Assembly: GCF_001668625.1 (NCBI RefSeq)
Contig: NZ_LZLJ01000073.1
Coordinates: forward strand, 1-42,406
Direction of reading: 5' to 3'
DNA from: Mycobacterium sp. 1274756.6
Lineage (GTDB): Bacteria; Actinomycetota; Actinomycetes; Mycobacteriales; Mycobacteriaceae
Length of the DNA stretch: 42,406 nt
Under the pieces are notes generated by a model that was not told the origin of the DNA, made no database searches, and saw nothing but the letters and a program-made list of their open reading frames with translations. This document shows, piece by piece, positions 1 to 8,934 of the stretch; the first letter of the stretch is position 1, and each line of letters begins with the position of its first letter. A program made the position numbers and the translations under genes.

Positions 1-217
1 AGCGCCCAGCGCCGGAACTGTCCACCGGCGCAGGTAGTCGCGCAGCGCCGCGCCGCGCCGCGGCGGATCGCCCGGGTCGACGACGAACGACTGGATGGTC
101 CGCAGCAGGTGCTCGGCCAGCTCGGGGAGCTCGTCGTCACCGAAACCGTGTGCGGCCCAGTCGACGTCGAGTCGGCGCAGCAGTGAGCAGGCGAACTCCA
201 GCGCCACCGGTGAGGTC
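1..217 (-). pseudogene. C-terminal fragment of a TetR/AcrR-type regulator, displaced by the fold-back
   Basis: Read on the minus strand from about 217 to 1, one frame is open and contains LLRTIQSFVVDPGDPP followed by a basic stretch and LRDYLRRWTVPALGA, wording typical of the C-terminal ligand domain of mycobacterial TetR regulators. No start or helix-turn-helix is present. The last part of the same frame also appears on the plus strand at 218-294, where it would run on to a TAG at 385-387, overlapping the 3' end of the neighbouring minus-strand gene. The likely true arrangement is a plus-strand regulator gene convergent with the gene at 294-668, with this stretch flipped artificially. The family call rests on a short fragment only. 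Confidence 0.5.
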
Positions 218-294
218 ACCCGGGCGATCCGCCGCGGCGCGGCGCGGCGCTGCGCGACTACCTGCGCCGGTGGACAGTTCCGGCGCTGGGCGCT
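1..294. repeat. Left-end perfect 77-bp inverted repeat (arms 1-77 and 218-294)
   Basis: Bases 1-77 are the exact reverse complement of 218-294. The next inner pair (78/217) does not match, and the outer arm stops at the window edge. The 140-base loop (78-217) continues the same reading frame as the left arm on the minus strand. A sister structure with arms of identical length sits at the right end. The simplest reading is a fold-back chimera at a contig end rather than a biological palindrome. Confidence 0.95.
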
Positions 295-668
295 CAGCCG
301 TCGGCTTTGCCGGCCTCCTTGGCGCGGCGGGCGATCACCCGCTCGACCACCGAGTTGAACCCCGAGCCCAGCGGGAACCCCACGTAGTGGGTGATGAACA
401 ACGCCATCTCGCGTAGTTCGTCCTCGGTCATCTCCGCGTTGCCCAGCGCGGCGTTGACCTGGATGTCGGCCAGGTCGTGCTGACCGAGCGCGGTCACCAC
501 CGACAGGGTGATCAGCCGCTTGTCGCGCATCGACAGGCCTTCGCGGCTCCAGATCTTGGCGAACAGGTGGTCCACGGTCAGCGCGAAGTAGTCGCCGGGC
601 ATATCCGGCATCTCCCAGCCGTAGACCTCGTTCATCTTCGCCAGCCCGGCGCGGCGCAGCTCATCCAT
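294..668 (-). CDS. Carboxymuconolactone decarboxylase-like protein (Rv0771-like)
   Basis: This 124-residue protein has the all-helical carboxymuconolactone decarboxylase/AhpD fold: an N-terminal helix, the central RDKRLITLSVVTALGQ segment and the C-terminal FITHYVGFP segment. It lacks the CxxC pair of AhpD peroxidases, so a decarboxylase or lactone-handling role is more likely than peroxidase activity. The start at 668 has GGAGAG a few bases upstream. It is the last gene of the minus-strand aldA-SDR-dehydrogenase run and lies 11 bp after the previous gene, so it is probably cotranscribed. Position and length match Rv0771 of M. tuberculosis. The substrate is unknown; the context suggests a product of the CYP51/CYP123 pathway. 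Its stop codon coincides with the inner edge of the left inverted repeat, but the coding sequence itself is intact. Confidence 0.85.
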   Translation of the reverse strand: MDELRRAGLAKMNEVYGWEMPDMPGDYFALTVDHLFAKIWSREGLSMRDKRLITLSVVTALGQHDLADIQVNAALGNAEMTEDELREMALFITHYVGFPLGSGFNSVVERVIARRAKEAGKADG

Positions 669-679
669 CGCGGTCTCTC

Positions 680-1537
680 CTATCGGTTCGTGCCGGCCAC
701 GCCCAGGCCGATCGCCAAGCGCTGCAGCGCGATCTGCGCCAGCGGCAAGTTCACCCCGGTCTCAGCGCCCAACTCCAGCGCCAAGCCCAGGTCCTTCTCC
801 CCCAGCTCACTGGTGTGACTCAACGGCTCATACAGGAAGTCCTCCGGCGCAACCGGTTTGGTGGTGTCACGCAGCATGATCGCGCCCGGACCGCTGGTGA
901 GCTGGTCGGTGTGGCGCACCACCCGGCCCAACGCCTGCAGGTTCAGTCCGGCCGCCTCGGCCAGCGCCATCGCCTCGCACGCCGCGGCGTAGGAGGTGAA
1001 CGTCAACATGTTGCGCGCCAGCTTCATCCGGGTGCCCGCACCCGGCTGCCCGGCGTGGATCACCAGCGACGCCCAGGACTTGAACACCGGCTTGAGCCGC
1101 TCGTAGACAGCGCGTTCGGCGCCGACCATGGTGGCCAGCTCACCCTGCTGGGCCGCGCCGGCACCACCGCTGACCGGGGCGTCGACCACGTGGAGGTCGC
1201 GCTCGGCGTACCGCTTCGCGAGTTCCTCGGCAGTGGTCGCGCTGATCGTTGAGTGGATCGCGATGATGGTGTCCGGCTTGGCGTGCTCGGCGAGCGCTTC
1301 GACCACCTCGCGCACTTGGGCGTCGTCGAGCACGGTGACGCTGATGACGTCGGCGCCGGCCACGTCGGCGACGCTGTCGGCCAGGGTGGCGCCGGCCTCG
1401 GCCAGCGGGGTCATCGCCTCGGTGCGAACGTCGAACACCGTGACCCCGCCGGGCCAGTCGACGAGCCGCTGCGCCATCGGGGCGCCCATGTTGCCCAGCC
1501 CGATGTAGCCGAGCCGGAGGTCCTCGGTGGCGGTCAT
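680..1537 (-). CDS. NAD(P)-dependent beta-hydroxyacid dehydrogenase, 3-hydroxyisobutyrate dehydrogenase family (Rv0770-like)
   Basis: The 285-residue protein begins with the Rossmann signature GYIGLGNMGAPMAQRL. It carries the substrate-binding block DAPVSGGAGAAQQGELATMV and the conserved lysine in GTRMKLARNML, so all landmarks of the beta-hydroxyacid dehydrogenase family are in place. It should oxidise a 3-hydroxy acid to the semialdehyde or 3-keto acid with NAD(P). The reading frame stays open far upstream, but the ATG at 1537 is preferred because it overlaps the previous gene's stop as ATGA, which implies translational coupling, and the Rossmann motif follows directly. It sits in the order of Rv0768-Rv0771. 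Its true substrate in this cluster is not known. Confidence 0.9.
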   Translation of the reverse strand: MTATEDLRLGYIGLGNMGAPMAQRLVDWPGGVTVFDVRTEAMTPLAEAGATLADSVADVAGADVISVTVLDDAQVREVVEALAEHAKPDTIIAIHSTISATTAEELAKRYAERDLHVVDAPVSGGAGAAQQGELATMVGAERAVYERLKPVFKSWASLVIHAGQPGAGTRMKLARNMLTFTSYAAACEAMALAEAAGLNLQALGRVVRHTDQLTSGPGAIMLRDTTKPVAPEDFLYEPLSHTSELGEKDLGLALELGAETGVNLPLAQIALQRLAIGLGVAGTNR

Positions 1538-2286
1538 GAGCGGATGATCTGTCCGCCGTCGACGTTGAAGATCTGCCCGGTGATCCAGCGGGCCTCCTCC
1601 GACAGCAGGAACAGGCACATGCCGAGCAGGTCGTCGGTGGTGCCCATCCGGGACAGCGGGATGGTCTTGACCAGTTCGCCCTGCATCGACTCGGGCACCA
1701 CCGAGCGGTTGGCCTCGGTGTCGATCGGTCCGGGCGCGATCGCGTTGACCCGGATGTTCATCCAGCCCAGCTCGCGGGAGAGCTGCTGGGTCAGCGAGTT
1801 CACCCCGGCCTTGGCCAGGCCGTAAAAGTTGGCGTACATCCAGGCCGCGGTGGAGGACTGGTTGATGATCGCGCCGCCGCCGCGGGACTGCATGCTCTTG
1901 TACACCGCCCGGGTGCACACCAGCGCGCCGTCGAGGTTCACGCTCATGAACTTCTTGAAGTAGTCCCAGTCCACGGTGAGCAGCTGGTCGAGCTTCATGC
2001 CGCCGAAGATCGCGGCGTTGTTGATCAGGAAGTCCACCCCGCCGTATTCGGCAACGGCGCGCTCGTTCATCGCCGCCGCCGAGTCGGGGTCGGAGACGTC
2101 GACGCGCACCGCCAGCGCCTTGCCGCCGTCGGCGCCGATCTTGCCGGCCACCTTCTCGGCGGCCTCCTCGTTGATGTCGGCGATCACCACGGCCGCGCCC
2201 TGGCTCGCCAGCGCCTCGGCGTAGGCCTGCCCGATGCCGCCGCCGGCGCCGGTGACGATGGCGACCTTGTCGTCGAACTGTGCCAT
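1534..2286 (-). CDS. Short-chain dehydrogenase/reductase (Rv0769-like)
   Basis: This is a 250-residue classical SDR. The cofactor motif GAGGGIGQAYAEA lies near residue 13, NNAA near residue 90, the catalytic Ser in NQSSTAA, and Tyr/Lys in YGLAK. It ends with the VDGG motif usual for FabG-like enzymes. The Asp after the second beta strand (VVIADINEEA) favours NAD(H) over NADP(H). The start has a strong AGGAAGGA ribosome site, lies 17 bp after aldA, and the gene overlaps the next one by ATGA, so it belongs to the aldA operon. It probably oxidises a secondary alcohol on the same compound handled by the divergent P450 operon. This last point is inference from context. Confidence 0.9.
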   Translation of the reverse strand: MAQFDDKVAIVTGAGGGIGQAYAEALASQGAAVVIADINEEAAEKVAGKIGADGGKALAVRVDVSDPDSAAAMNERAVAEYGGVDFLINNAAIFGGMKLDQLLTVDWDYFKKFMSVNLDGALVCTRAVYKSMQSRGGGAIINQSSTAAWMYANFYGLAKAGVNSLTQQLSRELGWMNIRVNAIAPGPIDTEANRSVVPESMQGELVKTIPLSRMGTTDDLLGMCLFLLSEEARWITGQIFNVDGGQIIRS

Positions 2287-2303
2287 GCGTTTGTTGTCCT
2301 TCC

Positions 2304-3770
2304 TCAGTTCACTGCCGTCGCAATGACTTTCGTCTCCAGATATTCCTCGAAGCCGGCCAGCCCCATCTCCCGGCCGACACCGGACTGCTTGTAGCCGCCG
2401 AACGGCGCGTCCGCGGAGTACCAGACTCCGCCGTTGACGTTGACGGTGCCCACCCGCAGCCGGGCGGCCACGCTCGCCGCCCGGTCCGGACTACCGAACA
2501 CCGTGCCGGACAGCCCGTAGGGGGAGTCGTTGGCGATGGCGACCGCGTCGTCGTCGCCGTCGTGGGCGATCACGGTGAGCACCGGGCCGAAGATCTCCTC
2601 GCGGGCCACCCGCGCCGAGTTGTCCAGCCCGGCGATGACGGTCGGCTCGATGAAGAACCCGGTGTCGCGGTCGGCGGGCCGGCCGCCGCCGCAGGCGAAC
2701 GAGCCGCCCTCCTCGATCGCCAGGTCGAGGTAGGACTGCACCCGGTCGCGTTGCCGCGCCGAGATGACCGGCCCGCAGATGGTGCCCTTGTTGGTGGGGT
2801 CGCCGGGCTTGAGGGAACCCATGGTGGTCGCCACCGCGGCGACCGCGTCGTCGTACTTCGCGCGCGGCACCACCAGCCGGGTGGTGATCGCGCAGCCCTG
2901 CCCGGCGTGCATCGCCGCGGTGAACCCGGCCATCGCGCACGCGCCGCCGAGGTCGGCGTCGTCGAGCACCACGAATGCCGACTTGCCGCCGAGCTCGAGG
3001 AAGACCTTCTTGATCGAGGCCGCGCCGTCGATCATCACCGCGCGGCCGGTGGCGGTGGACCCGGTGAACGAGACCATGTCGACCCGCGGGTCCTTGGCCA
3101 GCAGCGCCCCGACCGCGTGGTCGCTGGAGGTGATCACGTTGACCACCCCGGGCGGAATGTCGGTGTGCTCGGCGATGATCTCGCCGACGACCGCGGCGCA
3201 CCACGGGGTGTCCGGGGCGGGTTTGAGCACGATCGTGTTGCCCGCGGCCAGCGCCGGACCCAGCTTGGCGAGGTTGATCTGGTGCGGGAAGTTCCACGGG
3301 GTGATCGCCCCGACCACGCCGATCGCCTCCCGGGCGATGGTGCGCCGGGTCGGAATGCCTTGCGGGGCGGCCTGGCCCAGGTCGGTGTGCCACGGGTAGT
3401 TCTCGGCGGTGTCGGCGCTGAAGCCCAGGTCGTCGATCGGGCCCTCCAGTTGCGCGCCCGCGGTGAGCATCACCGGTGCGCCGACCTCGGCGACGGTGAT
3501 CTCGCGCAGTTCCTCGACGTGCTCGCGCAGCGCGTCGCGCAGCTGGCGCACGCAGCGCACCCGGAACTCGGTGTTGGTCGACCAGTCGGTGTCGTCGAAG
3601 GCGCGGCGGGCGGCCTCGATCGCGCGGTCCATGTCGGCGGTGTCGGCGTCGGCGGCGCTGCCGAGGGTCTCCTCGGTGGCCGGGTTGATCGTCGCGAACC
3701 CGCCGGCGCTGCCGTCGACGAGCTTGCCGTCGATGAGCAGCCTGCTCGCCCGGTCGGCCAATAGTGCCAT
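2304..3770 (-). CDS. aldA: NAD-dependent aldehyde dehydrogenase (Rv0768/AldA-like)
   Basis: The 488-residue protein has the full aldehyde dehydrogenase layout: the ITPWNFP cofactor segment, VSFTGSTATG, the catalytic Glu in FLELGGKSA, the nucleophilic Cys in AGQGCAITTR and the EEIFGPVL motif. It should oxidise an aldehyde to a carboxylate. I chose the ATG at 3770, which gives the family's usual start and a length matching M. tuberculosis AldA; an in-frame ATG at 3800 would add ten residues. It heads the minus-strand operon and is divergent from the tetR-cyp123-cyp51 operon. A palindrome at 3806-3819 lies in its leader, so the TetR regulator probably controls both directions. An aldehyde-oxidising step beside two P450s and an alcohol dehydrogenase makes biochemical sense. 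Confidence 0.9.
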   Translation of the reverse strand: MALLADRASRLLIDGKLVDGSAGGFATINPATEETLGSAADADTADMDRAIEAARRAFDDTDWSTNTEFRVRCVRQLRDALREHVEELREITVAEVGAPVMLTAGAQLEGPIDDLGFSADTAENYPWHTDLGQAAPQGIPTRRTIAREAIGVVGAITPWNFPHQINLAKLGPALAAGNTIVLKPAPDTPWCAAVVGEIIAEHTDIPPGVVNVITSSDHAVGALLAKDPRVDMVSFTGSTATGRAVMIDGAASIKKVFLELGGKSAFVVLDDADLGGACAMAGFTAAMHAGQGCAITTRLVVPRAKYDDAVAAVATTMGSLKPGDPTNKGTICGPVISARQRDRVQSYLDLAIEEGGSFACGGGRPADRDTGFFIEPTVIAGLDNSARVAREEIFGPVLTVIAHDGDDDAVAIANDSPYGLSGTVFGSPDRAASVAARLRVGTVNVNGGVWYSADAPFGGYKQSGVGREMGLAGFEEYLETKVIATAVN

Positions 3771-3805
3771 CTGCGCGTCGCTCCCCTCTGGTGGATCCAT
3801 TCCAT

Positions 3806-3819
3806 TGGACAAGTGTCCA
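3806..3819. promoter_or_regulatory. Probable TetR operator 1, in the aldA leader
   Basis: TGGACAAGTGTCCA has perfect TGGACA/TGTCCA half sites around a 2-bp centre and lies 36-49 bp upstream of the aldA start codon. A TANNNT hexamer, TATGGT, is on the minus strand at 3835-3840, which would put the palindrome just downstream of the transcription start. The same half sites recur at 3951-3964 in front of the regulator gene. Confidence 0.7.
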
Positions 3820-3945
3820 TCGTGATCCGATGGAACCATAGTCGCAGCATCCGCGGCGTCGCAAGCATCCACCCGCGCTTGGGCGGAAAACAACGGCTTA
3901 ACAGGCGGTTTCAGGGCGCTCTTGCCGGTCGCGACGGCCATCCGA

Positions 3946-3964
3946 TACATTGGACACGTGTCCA
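3946..3964 (+). promoter_or_regulatory. -10 box plus probable TetR operator 2 at the regulator's own start
   Basis: TACATT (3946-3951) fits the mycobacterial -10 pattern TANNNT and is followed six bases later by the GTG at 3958. The perfect 14-bp palindrome TGGACACGTGTCCA (3951-3964) covers the end of the -10, the expected transcription start and the start codon. A bound dimer would block initiation, so negative autoregulation is the natural inference. Confidence 0.7.
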
Positions 3965-4593
3965 GTGAATCGGCGATGACGGTCGCCACCGAACCGCACG
4001 GGCCGGACGGCGCCCGCGGGGCGGCGCCGCGGCGCAACCGGCGGCAGGAGGAGACCTTCCGCAAGGTCCTGGCCGCCGGTGTGGAGATGCTGCGGGAGTC
4101 CTCGCACACCGATCTCACAGTCCGCGCGGTCGCCGCCCGCGCCAAGGTGGCGCCCGCGACCGCCTACACCTACTTCTCCTCGAAGAACCATCTGATCGCC
4201 GAGGTCTACCTCGACCTGCTGCGCGCGGTGCCCTACTTCACCGACGTCAACGACACGATGCTGAGCCGGGTGAACAAGACCCTGCACCAGCTGGCCCTGG
4301 TGGTCGCCGACGAACCCGAGGTGGCGGCGGCCTGCACCACCGCGCTGCTGAGCAACGACGCCGGGGTGCAGCAGGTGCGCGACCGGATCGGGCGGGAGAT
4401 CCACCGGCGGATCCGCTCGGCGATCGGGCCCGACGCCGACCCGCGGGCGGTGGCCGCGCTGGAGATGACCTACTCGGGCGCCCTGGTGCACGCCGGCACC
4501 GGCGCACTGAGCTACCACGAGATCGCCGACCGGCTCGCCTACGTGGTGGGCCTGATCCTCGAGCCCGAACAACCCCACGGAGGAAACCGATGA
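3958..4593 (+). CDS. TetR-family transcriptional regulator of the cyp123-cyp51 locus (Rv0767c-like)
   Basis: This 211-residue TetR regulator has its helix-turn-helix at about residues 50-75 (LTVRAVAARAKVAPATAYTY, then FSSKNHLIAEVY). The C-terminal half is a helical ligand domain. The GTG at 3958 is chosen because a -10 box ends six bases before it, which fits a leaderless transcript; the ATG at 3976 has no clear ribosome site. Its stop overlaps the cyp123 start (ATGA), so it is the first cistron of the P450 operon. With palindromic sites in both promoters of the divergent gap, it most likely represses both operons until it binds a pathway metabolite, perhaps a sterol-like or fatty compound. 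The ligand is not evident from the sequence. Confidence 0.88.
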   Translation: MSSESAMTVATEPHGPDGARGAAPRRNRRQEETFRKVLAAGVEMLRESSHTDLTVRAVAARAKVAPATAYTYFSSKNHLIAEVYLDLLRAVPYFTDVNDTMLSRVNKTLHQLALVVADEPEVAAACTTALLSNDAGVQQVRDRIGREIHRRIRSAIGPDADPRAVAALEMTYSGALVHAGTGALSYHEIADRLAYVVGLILEPEQPHGGNR

Positions 4594-5801
4594 GCACCCC
4601 GATCGTGGAGCTGCTGCTCGACCCCTACGACTACGACTTCCACGAGGACCCGTTCCCCTACTACCAGCGGCTGCGCGACGAGGCTCCGCTGTACCGCAAC
4701 GACGAGCTGAAGTTCTGGGCGCTGTCGCGGCACGCCGACGTCATGGCCGGGTTCCGCAACTCCACCGCCCTGTCGAACATCTACGGGGTCTCCCTCGACC
4801 CGATCTCGCGGACCAAGGACGCCCACAAGGTGATGTCGTTCCTGGCGCTCGACGACCCCGAGCACCTGCGGCTGCGCACCCTGGTCTCCAAGGGTTTCAC
4901 CCCGCGGCGCACCCGCGAACTCGAGCCGCGCGTCGCCGAGATCGCCCAGGCGCACTTCGACTCCGCGCTGGAGAACAGCGTCGACGGCGGCTTCGACTTC
5001 ATCGCCGAGTTCGCCGGCAAGCTGCCGATGGACGTGATCTCCGAACTGATGGGGGTGCCGCAGCCGGACCGGGCCCGCATCCGCGAACTCGCCGACGGCG
5101 TGCTGCACCGCGAGGACGGCCTGGCCGACGTGCCGCAGTCGGCGATGCAGGCCTCCGCCGACCTGATGGTCTACTACGCCGAACTGATCAAGGAATACAA
5201 GAAGACCCCGGCGGAGAACCTGACCTCCGCCCTGCTGCAGGCCGAGGTCGGCGGCGACCGACTCAGCGACGAGGAGATCCTGGCGTTCCTGTTCCTGATG
5301 GTGGTCGCCGGCAACGAGACCACCACCAAACTGCTGGGGACAGCGCTGTATTGGGCGCACCGCAACCCCGACCAGCTCGCCGGGGTCTACGCCGATCCCG
5401 ACCGCATCCCGCTGTGGGTGGAAGAGAGCCTGCGCTACGACACCCCCAGCCAGATCCTGGCGCGCACGGTCGCCGAGGACATCACCCTCTACGACACCAC
5501 CCTGGCGGTCGGGGACGTGGTGCTGCTGCTGCCCGGTTCGGCCAACCGCGACGAACGCGCCTTCGACGACCCCGACGCATTCCGCATCGGCCGCGACATC
5601 GGTTCCAAGCTGGCCAGTTTCGGCAGCGGAGCGCACTTCTGCCTCGGCGCCCACCTGGCCCGGATGGAGGCCCGAGTGGCACTGAACCAATTGATCAGCC
5701 GCACCCGCGGCTACCAGGTGGACGAGGACAACGCCGTCCGCGTCCACTCGTCCAACGTGCGCGGCTTCGCCTCGCTCCCGATCACCGTGGAGACCGTGTA
5801 A
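4590..5801 (+). CDS. cyp123: Cytochrome P450, CYP123 family (Rv0766c-like)
   Basis: This is a complete 403-residue soluble bacterial P450. The I-helix oxygen-activation motif is VVAGNETTTK, the ExxR pair is in EESLRY, and the heme-thiolate loop is FGSGAHFCLGAHLARME. It is translationally coupled to the TetR gene upstream (ATGA), and its TAA overlaps the next ATG by one base. Electrons probably come from the 3Fe-4S ferredoxin at 8001-8216 in the same operon. The CYP123 assignment rests on sequence character and on its place between the TetR and SDR genes ahead of cyp51, as in M. tuberculosis. The natural substrate of CYP123 is not established; the cluster suggests a sterol-like or alkyl substrate. 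Confidence 0.9.
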   Translation: MSTPIVELLLDPYDYDFHEDPFPYYQRLRDEAPLYRNDELKFWALSRHADVMAGFRNSTALSNIYGVSLDPISRTKDAHKVMSFLALDDPEHLRLRTLVSKGFTPRRTRELEPRVAEIAQAHFDSALENSVDGGFDFIAEFAGKLPMDVISELMGVPQPDRARIRELADGVLHREDGLADVPQSAMQASADLMVYYAELIKEYKKTPAENLTSALLQAEVGGDRLSDEEILAFLFLMVVAGNETTTKLLGTALYWAHRNPDQLAGVYADPDRIPLWVEESLRYDTPSQILARTVAEDITLYDTTLAVGDVVLLLPGSANRDERAFDDPDAFRIGRDIGSKLASFGSGAHFCLGAHLARMEARVALNQLISRTRGYQVDEDNAVRVHSSNVRGFASLPITVETV

Positions 5802-6624
5802 TGGCTCGTTTCGACCCGCCCCCCGCCCGCCGCCCCGCCATCGTCAGCGGTGCCTCATCCGGCATCGGTGCCGCCACCGCGACCGCGCTGGCCGACCGCG
5901 GCTTCCCGGTGGCGTTGGGGGCGCGCCGCACCGAGAAGCTGGCCGAACTCGTCGACAAGATCCGCGCCGACGGCGGCGAAGCGGTCGCGTTCCCCCTCGA
6001 TGTCACCGACGCCGACTCGGTGAAGAACTTCGTCGCCCAGACGATCGAGGCCCTCGGCGAGATCGAATTGCTGGTCTCCTGCGCCGGTGACATGGTGCCC
6101 GGCCGGCTGCACGAGATCTCCACCGAGGCCTTCCTCGACCAGGTCCGGGTGCACCTGGTCGGGGCCAACCGGCTCGCCACCGCGGTGCTGCCGGACATGG
6201 TGGCCCGCCAGCGCGGCGACGTCATCTTCATCGGTTCGGACACCGCGCTGCTGCCCCGGCCGCACATGGGCGCCTACGGCGCCGCCAAGGCCGGACTGGT
6301 GTCGATGGTCAAAACCATGCAGATGGAGCTGGAGGGCACCGGGGTACGCGCCTCGATCGTGCATCCGGGCCCGACGCTGACCGAGATGGGCTGGCAGCTC
6401 TCCGCCGACCAGGTCGGCCCGATGCTCGAGGACTGGGCGAAATGGGGCCAGGCCCGGCACAGCTATTTTCTGCGCGCCTCCGACATCGCCCGCGCGGTCG
6501 CGTTCGTCGCCGAGACCCCGCGCGGCACCAACATCGTGACCATGGAGGTTCAGCCGGAGGCCCCGCTGGGCGACGCTCCGCAAGAACGCCAGGAACTCCG
6601 TCTCGGCGAAGAAGGGATGCCCAC

Positions 6625-6628
<4 letters not shown>
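5801..6628 (+). CDS. Short-chain dehydrogenase/reductase between cyp123 and cyp51 (Rv0765c-like)
   Basis: This SDR is 275 residues long, the length I recall for Rv0765c. The cofactor loop is SGASSGIGAATATALA and the catalytic Tyr/Lys lie in AYGAAKAG. The Arg pair after the second strand (GARRTEK) points to NADP(H). The usual NNAG motif is replaced by SCAG, and the C-terminus is extended beyond the common SDR core. It is tightly packed in the operon, sharing one base with the cyp123 stop and four with the cyp51 start. It probably interconverts a ketone and an alcohol on a P450 product. In sterol C14-demethylation the enzyme would not be strictly required, so its place in the pathway is open. 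Confidence 0.88.
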
Positions 6629-8216
<1,588 letters not shown>

Positions 8217-8217
8217 T

Positions 8218-8775
8218 ATGCCGTCGTTTCCGCGCGCCGAACTCGAAGAGGTCGTCGAACGCTGGCTGGAGGCCAACCGGGAAGCCGAACGCCTCGGCGA
8301 CTGGACGATCCTCGCGGCGTTCTTCACCGACGACGCCACCTACGGCTGGAACATCGGCCCGAAGGAAGACGTGATGTGCGTCGGCATCGACGAGATCCGC
8401 GACATCGCGCTCGGCCAGGAGATGGAGGGTCTGGAGGGCTGGAAGTACCCCTACCAGCGGGTGCTCATCGACGACAAGCAGGGCGAGATCATCGGGCTGT
8501 GGAAGCAGGTCGCCACCGACCCGAACAACCCCGACGCCGAGCACTTCGAGGTCTACGGGATCGGCGGCAGCTGGTTCCGCTACGCCGGCAACGGCAAATT
8601 CGACTGGCAGCGGGACTTCTTCGACTTCGGCCACGTCTCCAACCTGTTCATGGAGTTGATCAAGGCGGGCCGGCTCTCCGAGGGCATGCAGAAGCGCATC
8701 GAGCGGGGCATGTCCGGGGAGAAGGTGCCCGGCTACTACCCGATCGGGCAGGCCCCGGCGCCGCTGTGGGGATAG
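8218..8775 (+). CDS. SnoaL-like/NTF2-fold protein (Rv0762c-like)
   Basis: This 185-residue protein looks like an NTF2-fold (SnoaL-like) polypeptide: an N-terminal helix with VVERWLEANREAERLGDW, a strand of type FFTDDATYGWN and a GSWFRYAGNGKF sheet region. Such folds serve as isomerases, hydratases, cyclases or lipid-binding proteins, and no specific catalytic set can be assigned here. It starts one base after the ferredoxin stop and so is cotranscribed with cyp51. It matches Rv0762c by position and length. A role in handling the hydrophobic P450 product is plausible but is inference only. Confidence 0.8.
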   Translation: MPSFPRAELEEVVERWLEANREAERLGDWTILAAFFTDDATYGWNIGPKEDVMCVGIDEIRDIALGQEMEGLEGWKYPYQRVLIDDKQGEIIGLWKQVATDPNNPDAEHFEVYGIGGSWFRYAGNGKFDWQRDFFDFGHVSNLFMELIKAGRLSEGMQKRIERGMSGEKVPGYYPIGQAPAPLWG

Positions 8776-8934
8776 CGCAGATTCCGGTCCACGCGACCAT
8801 TTCGCGCTATAGGCTTTCGGCAGCGGGTGGTTGACGACGGCTAGGACCGGTCGACCGCCGGCACGTCGGACTCGACACCCCACGCTCACCGCATCGATCG
8901 CCCCGGCACGGGGCCAACCCGGAGGAGAACCACC
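8776..8934 (+). promoter_or_regulatory. 159-bp gap before adhB; possible internal promoter
   Basis: The longest gap inside the plus-strand operon. It contains a TATAGG hexamer at 8808-8813 and a TTGACG at 8831-8836, but the two are not correctly ordered or spaced to form one promoter. The last 15 bases carry a good GGAGGAG ribosome site for adhB. I see no strong terminator, so transcription could continue from cyp51 or restart here. Confidence 0.3.

Noticed and set aside
1..294. Natural hairpin or attachment palindrome
   Set aside because: The same 77-bp arm length at the other end and exact contact with the window edges point to assembly.
2280..3764. 494-codon plus-strand frame opposite aldA
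   Set aside because: It is antisense to an intact aldehyde dehydrogenase, and repetitive RR/GG/HH composition shows it is a by-product of GC bias.
8806..8813. Shared GCTATAGG element at 8806 and 13453 as a regulatory motif
   Set aside because: Two short occurrences with different spacing to the next gene can arise by chance.
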